From: Candidatus Heimdallarchaeota archaeon
GTDB taxonomy: Archaea > Asgardarchaeota > Heimdallarchaeia > Heimdallarchaeales > Heimdallarchaeaceae
DNA: 64,000 nt
Direction: 5' to 3'
NCBI GenBank assembly: GCA_019057815.1
Contig: JAHLWR010000018.1
Coordinates: forward strand, 1 to 64,000
Below are positions 16,663-24,998 of this stretch, in pieces (within the stretch, counting starts at the first letter, position 1; each line of letters opens with the position of its first letter). A program made the position numbers and the translations under genes. The notes below the pieces were generated by a model. The model was not told the origin of the DNA, ran no database searches, and worked only from the letters and a program-made list of their open reading frames with translations.

Positions 16663-18792
16663 CTAAGATGTTTCCTCAATCAATGTTAACTTAGAAAGGT
16701 AAGCAATAAACTCTTTCTTTACATTATTCCTCTTACCTTCATAGAATTTGAAGGATCCAACTACTTCATGTCCTCCACCCTGAATTCCTGCTTCAGGAAT
16801 CTTCTTCTGTAAATATTGTATTGCTTCAGGGATGTTGATTTTAACACCTTTTGATCTCAGTATCAGAAAATCAGGTCCTTCTCCGAATGTGATTATTGCT
16901 TTTCCTTCATTTTTATTGCAGAAATGGTCAAATACTTGCCCAGTTATTTTTCCTGGATTGGGGAATGTAAAGCGATGAGTATAAAGTTCAACATCAACTG
17001 ATACTAACATCAACCCATTCTCCAATTCTTTTGAGCGTGAATGAAGTAATATATTATCTACTGAAGTTTTCATCAGTTTAGTGGCTTCATCACTAAGTAA
17101 ATCAGACATCTTTTGATGCCAGTTTTTATCCACATCCACACCTAAAAGAATATGAATCAGCTGATTTCCTTCTGAAAAACGTAATTGAAAGAGTTCAAAA
17201 TCTACAGCTAATCCTATCTTTTTTAATTGATTAATTTTATACCCTTTTTCCTTTGCTAACTCTATGTAATCTTTAATCTCATCTCCTTCAACCCTATCCA
17301 TTAAACCAGCTATAGCAGGTAAGTGCTTGAGAGTTTCAGTTACAGTAGGGTTAATTAGTCTCGCTAATTCGTAACCTAACATTCCCCCTGAAAGCTCGTA
17401 TCCTCCTCCTGCAAAATAGGGGTTTACGTGAATATCAACTATTTCTTGGATTTTTTTATCGGGAAAATGATGATCTATAACGATGATTTCTTGGTCTAGT
17501 GATTTTATTTGTAAATAAGCGAAAAGAGATTCAGTTGAAGAACCGAAATCTAAGCAGATAAACAAAGGTAGCTTATCACCAAAGCGCTTTTGGTCGTTAA
17601 GTGCAAAATCAAGATCCCTAGTTACATCAATCAATTCATAGAACGGTGGTTTGTTAGGTAGCCTTTTGACTCTGATTCTAATTGTATCAGTGTCATATCC
17701 TTCACTTTCCATCAATTTTATTATAGCATATTGAACTGAGAACCCAGCTATAACTCCATCAGCATCAGCGTGGTGTCGAACATAGATTGGTTGTCCCGTA
17801 AAGAGTGCTTTTCTGATTTTTTTCGCTGCTTTTTCCAATTCAGGTTTAAGCTTTTTTAGTAATGGACTTTTAATTAAGAAGTCAATTTTCTCTGGTTGAG
17901 ATTTTTTATCTATTGCTTTCTCAATTTTATTTAGAAAATCTTGTGTTTCTTTAATATCTAACTCTTCTAGATCCTTGATTTCGATTTGTATTGAATCTTT
18001 AAATGTTGTAATATCTCCAAATACTTGAACAATCATCTCTTCTTTTATTTCAGGAAAAGCTCTTACTCCAGCTTTTGTGAATGCTGCACCATTTATAGAC
18101 CCACTAGTGTCAACAAATGTAAAACGTGTAGGTCCTGAAGTTTGCATGATTGAAACAATTTTTGCTTTAAACGATATGAATGAACCCTCTCTCTCTGGAG
18201 CAATATCTAGAATTTGAAAGTCTCTAACTTTACCCCTTAAAGATTCAACAGCATAATCCTTTAATGATTTAGGGACACCATAAAATTTTCCTTTTTCGCT
18301 AATGGATTGAATTTCTACAATAACTTCTTCTCCGATATCCCACGCATAATCACTAGTTTGATCTTGGGATCGAATCAGAACATTGATTCCTTCAGCTATT
18401 TTTACAAATACACCTATCCTCTTAACACCATCGACTCTTGAAAGGAATAACATTTCTTTTCGTACTAATTGAACATCTATTGGTGGTTTTAACACATAAA
18501 TAAGAGGTTTAGTTAGAGAAGAACATTTTTGGCATAGCCCTGAAGGAGAACCAGTTCTAATAAGTTTTTTACATTGAGAACAGTAAAGTACAGTTTTATT
18601 TCCCTCACAAGTTGGGCATTTTTCATGTGTTAGTACTTTTCCTTTTCCTTTACATGTTTCACAAATATCACCTTCTTTTTTAGGACTTCCTAAAGAAAAT
18701 GAAGTTTTCCCTATACCCAGACAAGTAGGGCATGTCATTTTGTCTTTAACTATTTTACCAGTACCTTTACACGTTGGACATTTAGCTTTCAA
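16663..18792 (-). CDS. DHH-family phosphoesterase with DnaJ-type zinc fingers and OB folds
   Basis: A 709-residue RecJ-like protein with a distinctive order of parts. Residues 1-60 have four CxxC(x)GxG motifs of the DnaJ zinc-finger type (CPTCKGTGKI, CETCKGKGKV and others), then a CxxC pair to about residue 92. Residues 100-175 look like an S1/TRAM-type OB fold and 180-280 like a nucleic-acid-binding OB fold. The DHH catalytic core has HHADADGVIAGFS and IVIDHHFPD, and the DHHA1 tail has GGGHEVVGSF. This resembles archaeal DHH proteins with OB domains that act on nucleic acids or nucleotides. The zinc-finger front suggests RNA or protein contacts. The plus-strand membrane-protein gene ends 17 bases away, convergent. 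Confidence 0.85.
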   Translation of the reverse strand: MKAKCPTCKGTGKIVKDKMTCPTCLGIGKTSFSLGSPKKEGDICETCKGKGKVLTHEKCPTCEGNKTVLYCSQCKKLIRTGSPSGLCQKCSSLTKPLIYVLKPPIDVQLVRKEMLFLSRVDGVKRIGVFVKIAEGINVLIRSQDQTSDYAWDIGEEVIVEIQSISEKGKFYGVPKSLKDYAVESLRGKVRDFQILDIAPEREGSFISFKAKIVSIMQTSGPTRFTFVDTSGSINGAAFTKAGVRAFPEIKEEMIVQVFGDITTFKDSIQIEIKDLEELDIKETQDFLNKIEKAIDKKSQPEKIDFLIKSPLLKKLKPELEKAAKKIRKALFTGQPIYVRHHADADGVIAGFSVQYAIIKLMESEGYDTDTIRIRVKRLPNKPPFYELIDVTRDLDFALNDQKRFGDKLPLFICLDFGSSTESLFAYLQIKSLDQEIIVIDHHFPDKKIQEIVDIHVNPYFAGGGYELSGGMLGYELARLINPTVTETLKHLPAIAGLMDRVEGDEIKDYIELAKEKGYKINQLKKIGLAVDFELFQLRFSEGNQLIHILLGVDVDKNWHQKMSDLLSDEATKLMKTSVDNILLHSRSKELENGLMLVSVDVELYTHRFTFPNPGKITGQVFDHFCNKNEGKAIITFGEGPDFLILRSKGVKINIPEAIQYLQKKIPEAGIQGGGHEVVGSFKFYEGKRNNVKKEFIAYLSKLTLIEETS

Positions 18793-18859
18793 GATTCAAA
18801 CACCTTTTGAGGAGATATGCTTCTACAAAATATGTAGTAAAAAAAATTGTGGTAATAGA

Positions 18860-19246
18860 TTAGTCTGGAATTAGAGATATTTCGCTGAAATTAAGTAATC
18901 TGGTAAAGATTATATTTACTAATTCAAGTTTTAATTTCGCAGAATCATCGTTAAATCTTTCTGCAGCTATATATATTTTCATTGACATCTCCACATCTCC
19001 AAAAACGTAGTGAATATAAAATGCCAAGTCTTTAGCGTCTGAAACGTTCTCTGATTCTTCGCAAGTACAAACGTGTTGTTGGATAATCTCTTGATCTATT
19101 TTCTCTATACAACTGTATAGGTCTTCTAAATTTGAAGATGAACAAATAACTTCTTTAGTTTCTGGGTGGACAAATTTAAATCTTGCATTTGTCCCTGTTT
19201 CATTTTGAGCCATTTTTGACAATATTTTTAGAGATGTAACATCCAA
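18860..19246 (-). CDS. Small unknown protein in the Roadblock-rich cluster
   Basis: This 128-residue protein is not assigned with confidence. It begins with a helix, then RFKFVHPETKEVICSS, a helix pair around NLEDLYSCIEKIDQEIIQQHV and an amphipathic segment around LAFYIHYVFGDVEMSMKI. This order resembles the DUF5752-type proteins seen next to signalling genes in archaea, but the match is from memory only. There are two Cys in CTCEE. It ends 22 bases before the next gene on the same strand, and the two Roadblock-like genes upstream of it form a likely operon with it. Confidence 0.6.
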   Translation of the reverse strand: MDVTSLKILSKMAQNETGTNARFKFVHPETKEVICSSSNLEDLYSCIEKIDQEIIQQHVCTCEESENVSDAKDLAFYIHYVFGDVEMSMKIYIAAERFNDDSAKLKLELVNIIFTRLLNFSEISLIPD

Positions 19247-19268
19247 AACTCTTCAAATCCTTCATTTA

Positions 19269-19661
19269 TTACTTTATTAAATTCAGCATTGGGGCTAATT
19301 CTTTAAGTAACTGTTTAATATTATGCTCTAGCAGACCTCTATTTTCGTCTTTATTTGCTATAATCACGACATAGAAATCTTCAGCTATTGGTCTGAGAAA
19401 AATTAAAATCTCCTTTTCCTCAATTGTTACACTCATTAGTGTGTGTTCTTTCATTAACTGCTGAAGCGATTCTTTAGCTAGTGAAAGTACTTTTTCACTT
19501 AACCATTGTATAACAAGACGCTCAAACTTTTGTGAAGATTCAGCCAATATCAGAGCTTCCTTAGCTAAGATAATAGAACAGCCTAATATCCCTTCAGTAT
19601 TTTCTTCAAACTTCTGAAGAACTTCCTCAATTTGCTTCCCAGATACGCTCATGATAATCAC
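19269..19661 (-). CDS. Roadblock/LC7-like protein
   Basis: A 130-residue single-domain protein with the Roadblock layout: helix (IEEVLQKFEENTEGILG), strand-turn-strand (CSIILAKEALILAES), a long helix (WLSEKVLSLAKESLQQLM), two strands (LMSVTIEEKEILIFLRPI, FYVVIIANKDENRG) and a final helix. It is more divergent than the protein at 10856. The start could be Met1 or Met4 at 19652. It probably shares an operon with the small gene downstream. Roadblock domains usually control small GTPases; no GTPase gene is in this window. Confidence 0.65.
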   Translation of the reverse strand: MIIMSVSGKQIEEVLQKFEENTEGILGCSIILAKEALILAESSQKFERLVIQWLSEKVLSLAKESLQQLMKEHTLMSVTIEEKEILIFLRPIAEDFYVVIIANKDENRGLLEHNIKQLLKELAPMLNLIK

Positions 19662-19759
19662 TGTTTACAAAGTATATCGTTTTGCTTTTATAAGTAATAA
19701 AAATAATAGTATATCAATTTTATCATTATCTAATTTTTCCAATTATGATTAATAGTTTC

Positions 19760-20740
19760 CTATTCTAGTTGCTTTCTAACAAAGAACAATATTCTTGAAA
19801 TATGAGGAATCATAGATCTTAATTCATCTTCTGAACTTCCAAATAAAACAGATCTAATTCCATGTTTTTCTGAGATTTTTGGTACAATCCAGATTTTTTC
19901 TCCTTCTACATTATATTCTTTTGGCTCGCTTTCAATCATTTTTCCATTTTTACTCGTAATTATAGGATTATTCAAGATAAATTGAATTAAAGGAAAAACA
20001 TCATCCATATCTCTTCTTCCAAAAGAAAATGAAACGATTTTATCTTCAGTCAATATGACAAAAAGGCTTGTAACTAGACTCTTATACCCTAAGAAGAAGT
20101 TGCTTAAAGTTCGCTTTATTATATCTGTTTTTTTGATTGAAATAATTTCTTCATTCATCAAACCATCAAAATAAAATGTTTCTGTTTTTACATCAGGTAT
20201 TGAAGTAGTTGTTGGTAGTGATACTATAGAAGTTTCATCTTTTTTAACTTGGATTGAATTTTTTTCTTTCTTTTTTCTTATTTCTGCGATTAGTTCTATA
20301 GGGAGAACTGTTTCTACTGACCCTAGAAGCGATTTTATATTTGTAATATCTGTGTCAGTAGCTAACACACTATAACGTATTTTGAGATTTTCTATCAGAA
20401 GTTTTTCTTGTTCCTTTGTCAGCGTTTCTTTTGCTATTAAAACTAGTAGCCTATTATCATGAAGTGGTTGAAAAAGAAATTTACATGAACCAAAATCAAT
20501 TTCGTTTATTACTTCTTCTCCTATTGAAAACGTATAACTACAAAGTGCAGATAGGAAACCCAAAATTAAGTACTCATCAATACTTAGAAAATCTGAGAAT
20601 TTTTCACTATGTAGACTGATGCCTTCCTCTATAATATAAATGGCATAAAGATTTTGATTACATATTGAAAGGTCTGCACTCATTTGATATGATATCTCGT
20701 TATTATTTAAGATTTTTTTCATTACTCTTTTGAAAATCAT
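19760..20740 (-). CDS. Protein with two small alpha/beta domains, longin/Roadblock-like
   Basis: The 326-residue protein has an N-terminal domain (residues 20-135) with alternating strands and helices (LYAIYIIEEGISLHS, ILGFLSALCSYTFSIGEE, CKFLFQPLHDNRLLVLIAKE). This resembles a longin or Roadblock fold. A charged linker follows, then a second domain (residues 205-326) with VTSLFVILTEDKIVSFSFG, VFPLIQFILNNP and HISRILFFVRKQ. The second domain has the same order of elements as the C-terminal domains of the three proteins at 22376, 24279 and 24903, though similarity is weak. A 13-base triple repeat sits 15 bases upstream of the ATG. Function unknown; a regulatory, GTPase-linked role is inferred. 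Confidence 0.6.
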   Translation of the reverse strand: MIFKRVMKKILNNNEISYQMSADLSICNQNLYAIYIIEEGISLHSEKFSDFLSIDEYLILGFLSALCSYTFSIGEEVINEIDFGSCKFLFQPLHDNRLLVLIAKETLTKEQEKLLIENLKIRYSVLATDTDITNIKSLLGSVETVLPIELIAEIRKKKEKNSIQVKKDETSIVSLPTTTSIPDVKTETFYFDGLMNEEIISIKKTDIIKRTLSNFFLGYKSLVTSLFVILTEDKIVSFSFGRRDMDDVFPLIQFILNNPIITSKNGKMIESEPKEYNVEGEKIWIVPKISEKHGIRSVLFGSSEDELRSMIPHISRILFFVRKQLE

Positions 20741-20754
20741 GCTTAAAAAATATT

Positions 20755-20793
20755 TTTTCCACTTTAATTTTCCACTTTAATTTTCCACTTTAA
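20755..20793. repeat. Three perfect 13-base tandem repeats
   Basis: The unit TTTTCCACTTTAA occurs three times head to tail at 20755-20767, 20768-20780 and 20781-20793 without a mismatch. It lies 15 bases upstream of the minus-strand gene that starts at 20740, and about 200 bases from the divergent acidic-protein gene. A repeated unit this close to a start could be a protein-binding site set or a slippage product. Confidence 0.85.
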
Positions 20794-20989
20794 TAATGTT
20801 ATTTAGATACCTTTTATTAACAATACAGAGTCTTTAAGAATAGAAGAAGAAAATATAAAATATCAAATATGTCTACCAAAAGCGTTGAATGCGAGATATA
20901 GTAATTTGATAGACTAAGAAAACTTAATAAGAAATAAAATTAAATACAGATAGAGATTCTCAAAGCATCCTCAAACAAGTGGTAACTTT

Positions 20990-22222
20990 ATGACAGAAGA
21001 AGATCCAAACACGACTAATCAAGACATTGATATTGAATGGTCTGAAGAGGACATTAAACAATTAGCCTACTATATAAACAAAGTTGTAACTATTGGACCA
21101 ATTTTAGAAATGGAGGCAAATGGAGAAATCACGGTTGAAACCGCATCTAAAAGACCACCTGAAAAATCAGAAGAGGAACGTAAAAAAAGAACAAAAGAAC
21201 TAAAAGAAGTAACTGTTGGTCTTGCAAAAGCGGTTACAGGTGAAGAAAAGAGAGAAGTAGAAGTAACAGTTGAAGATGATATAATAGGAGATATTATTGA
21301 AAAGGAAAAAATCCCCCTTCCTATTGAAGTTCCAATTCCTATGAAAATACCTAAACCAGAAGATAAAGTGGTAAAATCGGAAGAAGAACAAGATATAATT
21401 GCAGTAACCGAAAGTAAAGATATATCTGCTGAACTTCCTGATGCTGCTGATGAAATAGTGTCAGGTATAGAAACACATGATGAAATAGAAACGGACATCA
21501 TTAGTGTTGAAACTGAGATTCAACTAGAGGAAAAGAGAGAGATTCAAGAAGCAGACAAAATTGTAGAACTAGAAGATAAAATTGAAGTAGACAAAATTGT
21601 AGAAACAGTAGCAGTGGAAGAAACAGTAGCAGTGGAAGAAACAATAGTAGTGGAAGAAAAAGTAGAAGAAGAAGAAATATATCAAATTCAAGAACAAATA
21701 GAACTACTTGAAACAGATGATTTATCTCAGACCATTGTACCATCTCCTGTTTTGGATGAGGAAGTTAAACTTCTCCCTGAAAATGTTCCTGAAGATATCC
21801 ATGATATAATTTTCAAGGAAGAAACAGTAGCAGTGGAAGAAACAATAGCAGTGGAAGAAACAATAGCAGTGGAAGAAACAATAGCAGTGGAAGAAACAAT
21901 AGCTGTGGAAGAAACAATAGCTGTGGAAGAAACAATAGCTGTGGAAGAAACAGTAGTAGCAGAAGAAACTACGGTTATAACATTAAGTGAAGAAGAGCTT
22001 AAACAACAAAGAAGAGATCAAATAATTCAACAAATGCTTTCAGATACCAAACAAAGAGAACAAGATGAGGGAATGGTAGTACGAGATATGGGGAAAACTG
22101 AAGGGAGAGCTTATTCTGCAGTTATATTTGGAAAAGAATCTTCTAAAAATGTGAAAAAATGGAGAAAATGGGATAAAATAAGAGGAAAAGCTAATAAGAA
22201 GAAAAAAAAGAAAAAGAAATAA
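20990..22222 (+). CDS. Acidic low-complexity protein with EETIAV repeats and a Lys-rich tail
   Basis: This 410-residue protein is very rich in Glu, Val and Ile. It has a helical N-terminal region up to residue 70, a Pro-rich stretch (EVPIPMKIPKP), and two runs of a six-residue repeat of the type EETIAV. The larger run (residues 277-324) has eight copies, and a smaller three-copy run lies near residues 204-221. The C-terminus is basic and ends in KKKKKKKK. No catalytic domain is visible. It may be a flexible scaffold or bottlebrush-like spacer, with the basic tail binding nucleic acid or acidic lipid. It sits between the longin-like gene and the first of three paralogous domain genes. Confidence 0.75.
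   Translation: MTEEDPNTTNQDIDIEWSEEDIKQLAYYINKVVTIGPILEMEANGEITVETASKRPPEKSEEERKKRTKELKEVTVGLAKAVTGEEKREVEVTVEDDIIGDIIEKEKIPLPIEVPIPMKIPKPEDKVVKSEEEQDIIAVTESKDISAELPDAADEIVSGIETHDEIETDIISVETEIQLEEKREIQEADKIVELEDKIEVDKIVETVAVEETVAVEETIVVEEKVEEEEIYQIQEQIELLETDDLSQTIVPSPVLDEEVKLLPENVPEDIHDIIFKEETVAVEETIAVEETIAVEETIAVEETIAVEETIAVEETIAVEETVVAEETTVITLSEEELKQQRRDQIIQQMLSDTKQREQDEGMVVRDMGKTEGRAYSAVIFGKESSKNVKKWRKWDKIRGKANKKKKKKKK
21818..21961 (+). repeat. Eight 18-base tandem repeats in the acidic protein gene
   Basis: Units of the form GAAGAAACAATAGCAGTG run in frame eight times, encoding EETIAV-type hexapeptides. Copies 2-4 are identical, copies 5-7 share a synonymous or near-synonymous change (GCAGTG to GCTGTG), and the outer copies differ more. 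A related three-copy run lies at 21599-21652. The pattern implies recent expansion by slippage or unequal exchange. Confidence 0.9.
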
Positions 22223-22375
22223 CAATTACAGATAAATTGTAACAAACATTTAAAATACATTTAAGTTCTTATAGAATCTAACAGAAAGTCTACTAAGAAA
22301 TAAAAAATACTTAACTAGTTAACAAATATCGGTAAGAAAAACGTTCAGGATCGTAGTGATTCCATCTAATTTGAG

Positions 22376-23512
22376 TTGGTAAATTTGAGTCAGTTTGATT
22401 TACCCTGGGATAAATTTGTAGGATTTTGTTTATTTACATTAAATGAGGAATTAATATATGATAAAATAATAAATTTAAAGTCTGATTTCTCGACTATTTA
22501 TCATTTGATTGACACAAGTGCAAAAACTAGACAAGAACTCAAACAATCGGGGTCACTTACTTTAATAAATGATATTTTCAGGGTAGATTACAATCTCTTC
22601 TTTAACATTATTTTAAGCTGTATGTTCAAGCCTGATATTGATGAAAATATTGCAAATGAAATTATCAATATCGTAAAAAATAAAATGAAAGATCAGCTTA
22701 AAGATTATGGCGCTATTGAGAAGATGGAACCAGCATCTCAAACTGCTTTAGTGAAGAAATTAGGAAACTTGATAGCTGAAAGGGCATCAAATCAGATGAA
22801 ATTCGAATTTTATCCAAGTAAAAAACCAACTTTTGTGGAAGATAAAGATATTGAGCGAGACAGTTTTGGAAGACCAAGATCTTCACTTGCACCCACACAT
22901 ACAGCAGTAACCCAGAAGGTTCAAAAAGAAACACCTGTTTCCCAAGCACCTCCTATTAGCCCAAGTACTACAGAAACTCAACCAAGTCCCGTAACTACAG
23001 AACCTTCACCAGCAGAAGTTCCATCACAAGAACAAGCTGGTAATGTTGAAGGTTTGCTAGAGTTTATAGGATTTAAGGCTGAAAAATCAGAAGAAAAAAA
23101 AGAGGATACCAAAGTTGAATTAACAAAAAAGCTTTTAGAGGAGACAAAAAAACAAGCATTGCAAAAACTTCTTTCATCCGTCAATAAAGGATTATCCCAA
23201 AAAACTGGTGTTTGTTTTGTTTCAACAGGAGATAAAGGAGTCCTTGAAACATTAACTTTTGGAATGTCAGAAAAACATGCAACCTTTGTACTAGGAATCC
23301 TTTCGAAATATCCAGAAGTTGTCAAACAAACGCTTGAACAACAAGGAGAAGAAAAAACACTAGATGCAGGAGATGGTGTTGTTATCTTGGAAGAAACAGA
23401 TGTAGGTATGCTAGTTAGCATAACAAAAGAGAGAGAAGAAATTCCTATAATTGCGAAACGGTTGAAGGTTGTAAAAACATTGATTGACGAATTTCTGAAG
23501 GCTGATTTTTAA
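22376..23512 (+). CDS. Two-domain protein with the cluster's shared C-terminal domain (copy A)
   Basis: A 378-residue protein. Residues 1-150 form an alpha-rich domain I do not recognise. A Pro/Thr/Ser/Glu linker (about 150-250, APPISPSTTETQPSPVTTEP) follows. Residues 262-378 are the shared domain: GVCFVSTGDKGVLETLTFG, a helix FVLGILSKYPEVVKQTL, then GDGVVILEETDVGMLVSI and a final helix with RLKVVKTLIDEFL. The same pattern recurs in the genes at 24279 and 24903. The order of strands and helices resembles Roadblock/longin-type folds. The start is TTG. The linker suggests the two domains are separated by a flexible tether. Confidence 0.65.
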   Translation: MVNLSQFDLPWDKFVGFCLFTLNEELIYDKIINLKSDFSTIYHLIDTSAKTRQELKQSGSLTLINDIFRVDYNLFFNIILSCMFKPDIDENIANEIINIVKNKMKDQLKDYGAIEKMEPASQTALVKKLGNLIAERASNQMKFEFYPSKKPTFVEDKDIERDSFGRPRSSLAPTHTAVTQKVQKETPVSQAPPISPSTTETQPSPVTTEPSPAEVPSQEQAGNVEGLLEFIGFKAEKSEEKKEDTKVELTKKLLEETKKQALQKLLSSVNKGLSQKTGVCFVSTGDKGVLETLTFGMSEKHATFVLGILSKYPEVVKQTLEQQGEEKTLDAGDGVVILEETDVGMLVSITKEREEIPIIAKRLKVVKTLIDEFLKADF

Positions 23513-23578
23513 TCTTCATTAATTACCTACCACTTTGTATTCCAAATATATTTTTAATATACTGTTTTAATTTCTTTT

Positions 23579-24223
23579 GTGAAAAACTTTGCTTTTGAAG
23601 AAAAAAAGAAAAGGAATTATTTCAAAAGAGAGTTTTCAAGTAAAACAAGAAATTTCCTCAATCTTTTTGACTCTTTAATAGAAGTTATGCAAAAAGAAGG
23701 TTACAAAATCCTGAAAGATGAGAGAGATTCAAATAAATTACTGTTTTCAAAAAATAGATTCAACCAGCATTGGATTGAACTAAGTGATAAACAGTCACTA
23801 AATCTATATGATATAGAAGTGTGGAAAAAAACTACTTCTCTTTCACTTCATCTTTCAGAGTGGTTAACTCAAACTTTCCTGCGTATGAAAAGAGGATTGT
23901 GGGTTCTTTTACTTCTTATTCCAAGTATAATCATTCCTACATACTTCTCAATACGTTCCAATTCATCGTATGTTAGAATATTAGGTATAGTTATAGCTTC
24001 AGTAGGTTTAGGTTCAGTCTTCATTTATACAGGATTAAATAATTTATACAAAAAACGAAAAAGATGTAGAAAAGAATACATAGAGAAACTTTTGGACAAA
24101 ATTATCGCACTAATTTCAGTATTTACCGACGACTTGCGGGATGAATTAAGATGTTGGAAATGTTTCCAAAGTGTACATAAAGATAACAAAAAATGTCCGA
24201 ACTGCGGTTCAAAACTGAAATGA
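23579..24223 (+). CDS. Two-TM membrane protein with C-terminal zinc ribbon
   Basis: A 214-residue protein. Residues 1-100 are soluble and basic, followed by two membrane helices (LWVLLLLIPSIIIPTYFSI and RILGIVIASVGLGSVFIY). A cytoplasmic helix with LLDKIIALISVF comes next, and the end is a zinc ribbon, CWKCFQSVHKDNKKCPNCG. This is like other small archaeal membrane proteins with a ribbon tail, whose role is unknown. The start is GTG at 23579. It converges with the minus-strand copy B gene. Confidence 0.7.
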   Translation: MKNFAFEEKKKRNYFKREFSSKTRNFLNLFDSLIEVMQKEGYKILKDERDSNKLLFSKNRFNQHWIELSDKQSLNLYDIEVWKKTTSLSLHLSEWLTQTFLRMKRGLWVLLLLIPSIIIPTYFSIRSNSSYVRILGIVIASVGLGSVFIYTGLNNLYKKRKRCRKEYIEKLLDKIIALISVFTDDLRDELRCWKCFQSVHKDNKKCPNCGSKLK

Positions 24224-24278
24224 ACTACCGTTACCAAAGTAAGGAAAGTGACTTTTGCTTAATTCAGTCAAAGAAATA

Positions 24279-24860
24279 TTAGGTTTCCTCCAATGTTAAA
24301 GTATTATCAATAACAACATTCTGCACATGTCTAAGTTTTCTTGCTAATTCATCAACATCATTCTGTTTTTTCACAATCCCTACAAGATAATTATCTTCTT
24401 GGCAGTTCTCCAATACAACGTAACCGATACCTGTATCAAGGACTTTAACCATATCCTCAGATCCAAGTAGATCGTTGATAACAGGTGGATATTTTCTAAA
24501 AATCGATAGAATCTTCTTTACAGAATCTCTATTTAGTGGCCCTCGGACTAAATATCCTTTTTCTTTGCTTTCTGGGTGGGGAACTAAAGCTGCAGCCGAT
24601 AGCGAATTAAGTTCATCAGAAATGCTATCAAGTAATGCATCGATTGTCATTTTTACAGCTTCCTTAACAGAATCTAGTGTGGATGTTTGTCTCAAGAAAT
24701 CTCGGAGATACTGCCCTGATTTAATTTTACGCTTAGCTATGTTCAATGTTTCATATGCAATATCTTCCATTTCACAAAATGGATCCTTCTTCTTAGACTT
24801 TCTTTTCCTTGACGTTATTTTTCCTTTTTGTGAATCTAAAGAGGAATTAGCTGGATTCAT
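24279..24860 (-). CDS. Protein with the cluster's shared C-terminal domain (copy B)
   Basis: A 193-residue protein with a basic, flexible N-terminus (residues 10-30, rich in Lys and Arg), a helical segment, and then the shared domain from about residue 75. It carries AAALVPHPESKEKGYLVRG, ILSIFRKYPPVINDLLGSED, KVLDTGIGYVVLENCQED and a C-terminal helix. The stretch FRKYPPVIN matches SKFPRVIN in the copy C gene and SKYPEVVK in copy A, so the relationship is clear by eye. It is divergent from copy C, with about 140 bases between the coding starts, suggesting a shared promoter region. Confidence 0.65.
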   Translation of the reverse strand: MNPANSSLDSQKGKITSRKRKSKKKDPFCEMEDIAYETLNIAKRKIKSGQYLRDFLRQTSTLDSVKEAVKMTIDALLDSISDELNSLSAAALVPHPESKEKGYLVRGPLNRDSVKKILSIFRKYPPVINDLLGSEDMVKVLDTGIGYVVLENCQEDNYLVGIVKKQNDVDELARKLRHVQNVVIDNTLTLEET

Positions 24861-24998
24861 TTATTTCATTCTATAATTATGAGGTAGAATCTAAAAAACC
24901 TTTTGTTCATGATTTTAATTATTATATACATTTTTTCTTGGATGAATGGCACGTGTATAATTCCAAATAATTTATTAGAAAAAAGGTTTTATCATAAA

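Noticed and set aside
20755-20793. CRISPR array
   Set aside because: The 13-base units are directly adjacent, with no spacers. No CRISPR-like repeat-spacer pattern was seen in the window.
21070-21743. Long minus-strand frames opposite the acidic repeat gene
   Set aside because: They are mirror frames created by the low-complexity Glu/Val codons of the plus-strand gene. Their translations are hydrophobic low-complexity runs.
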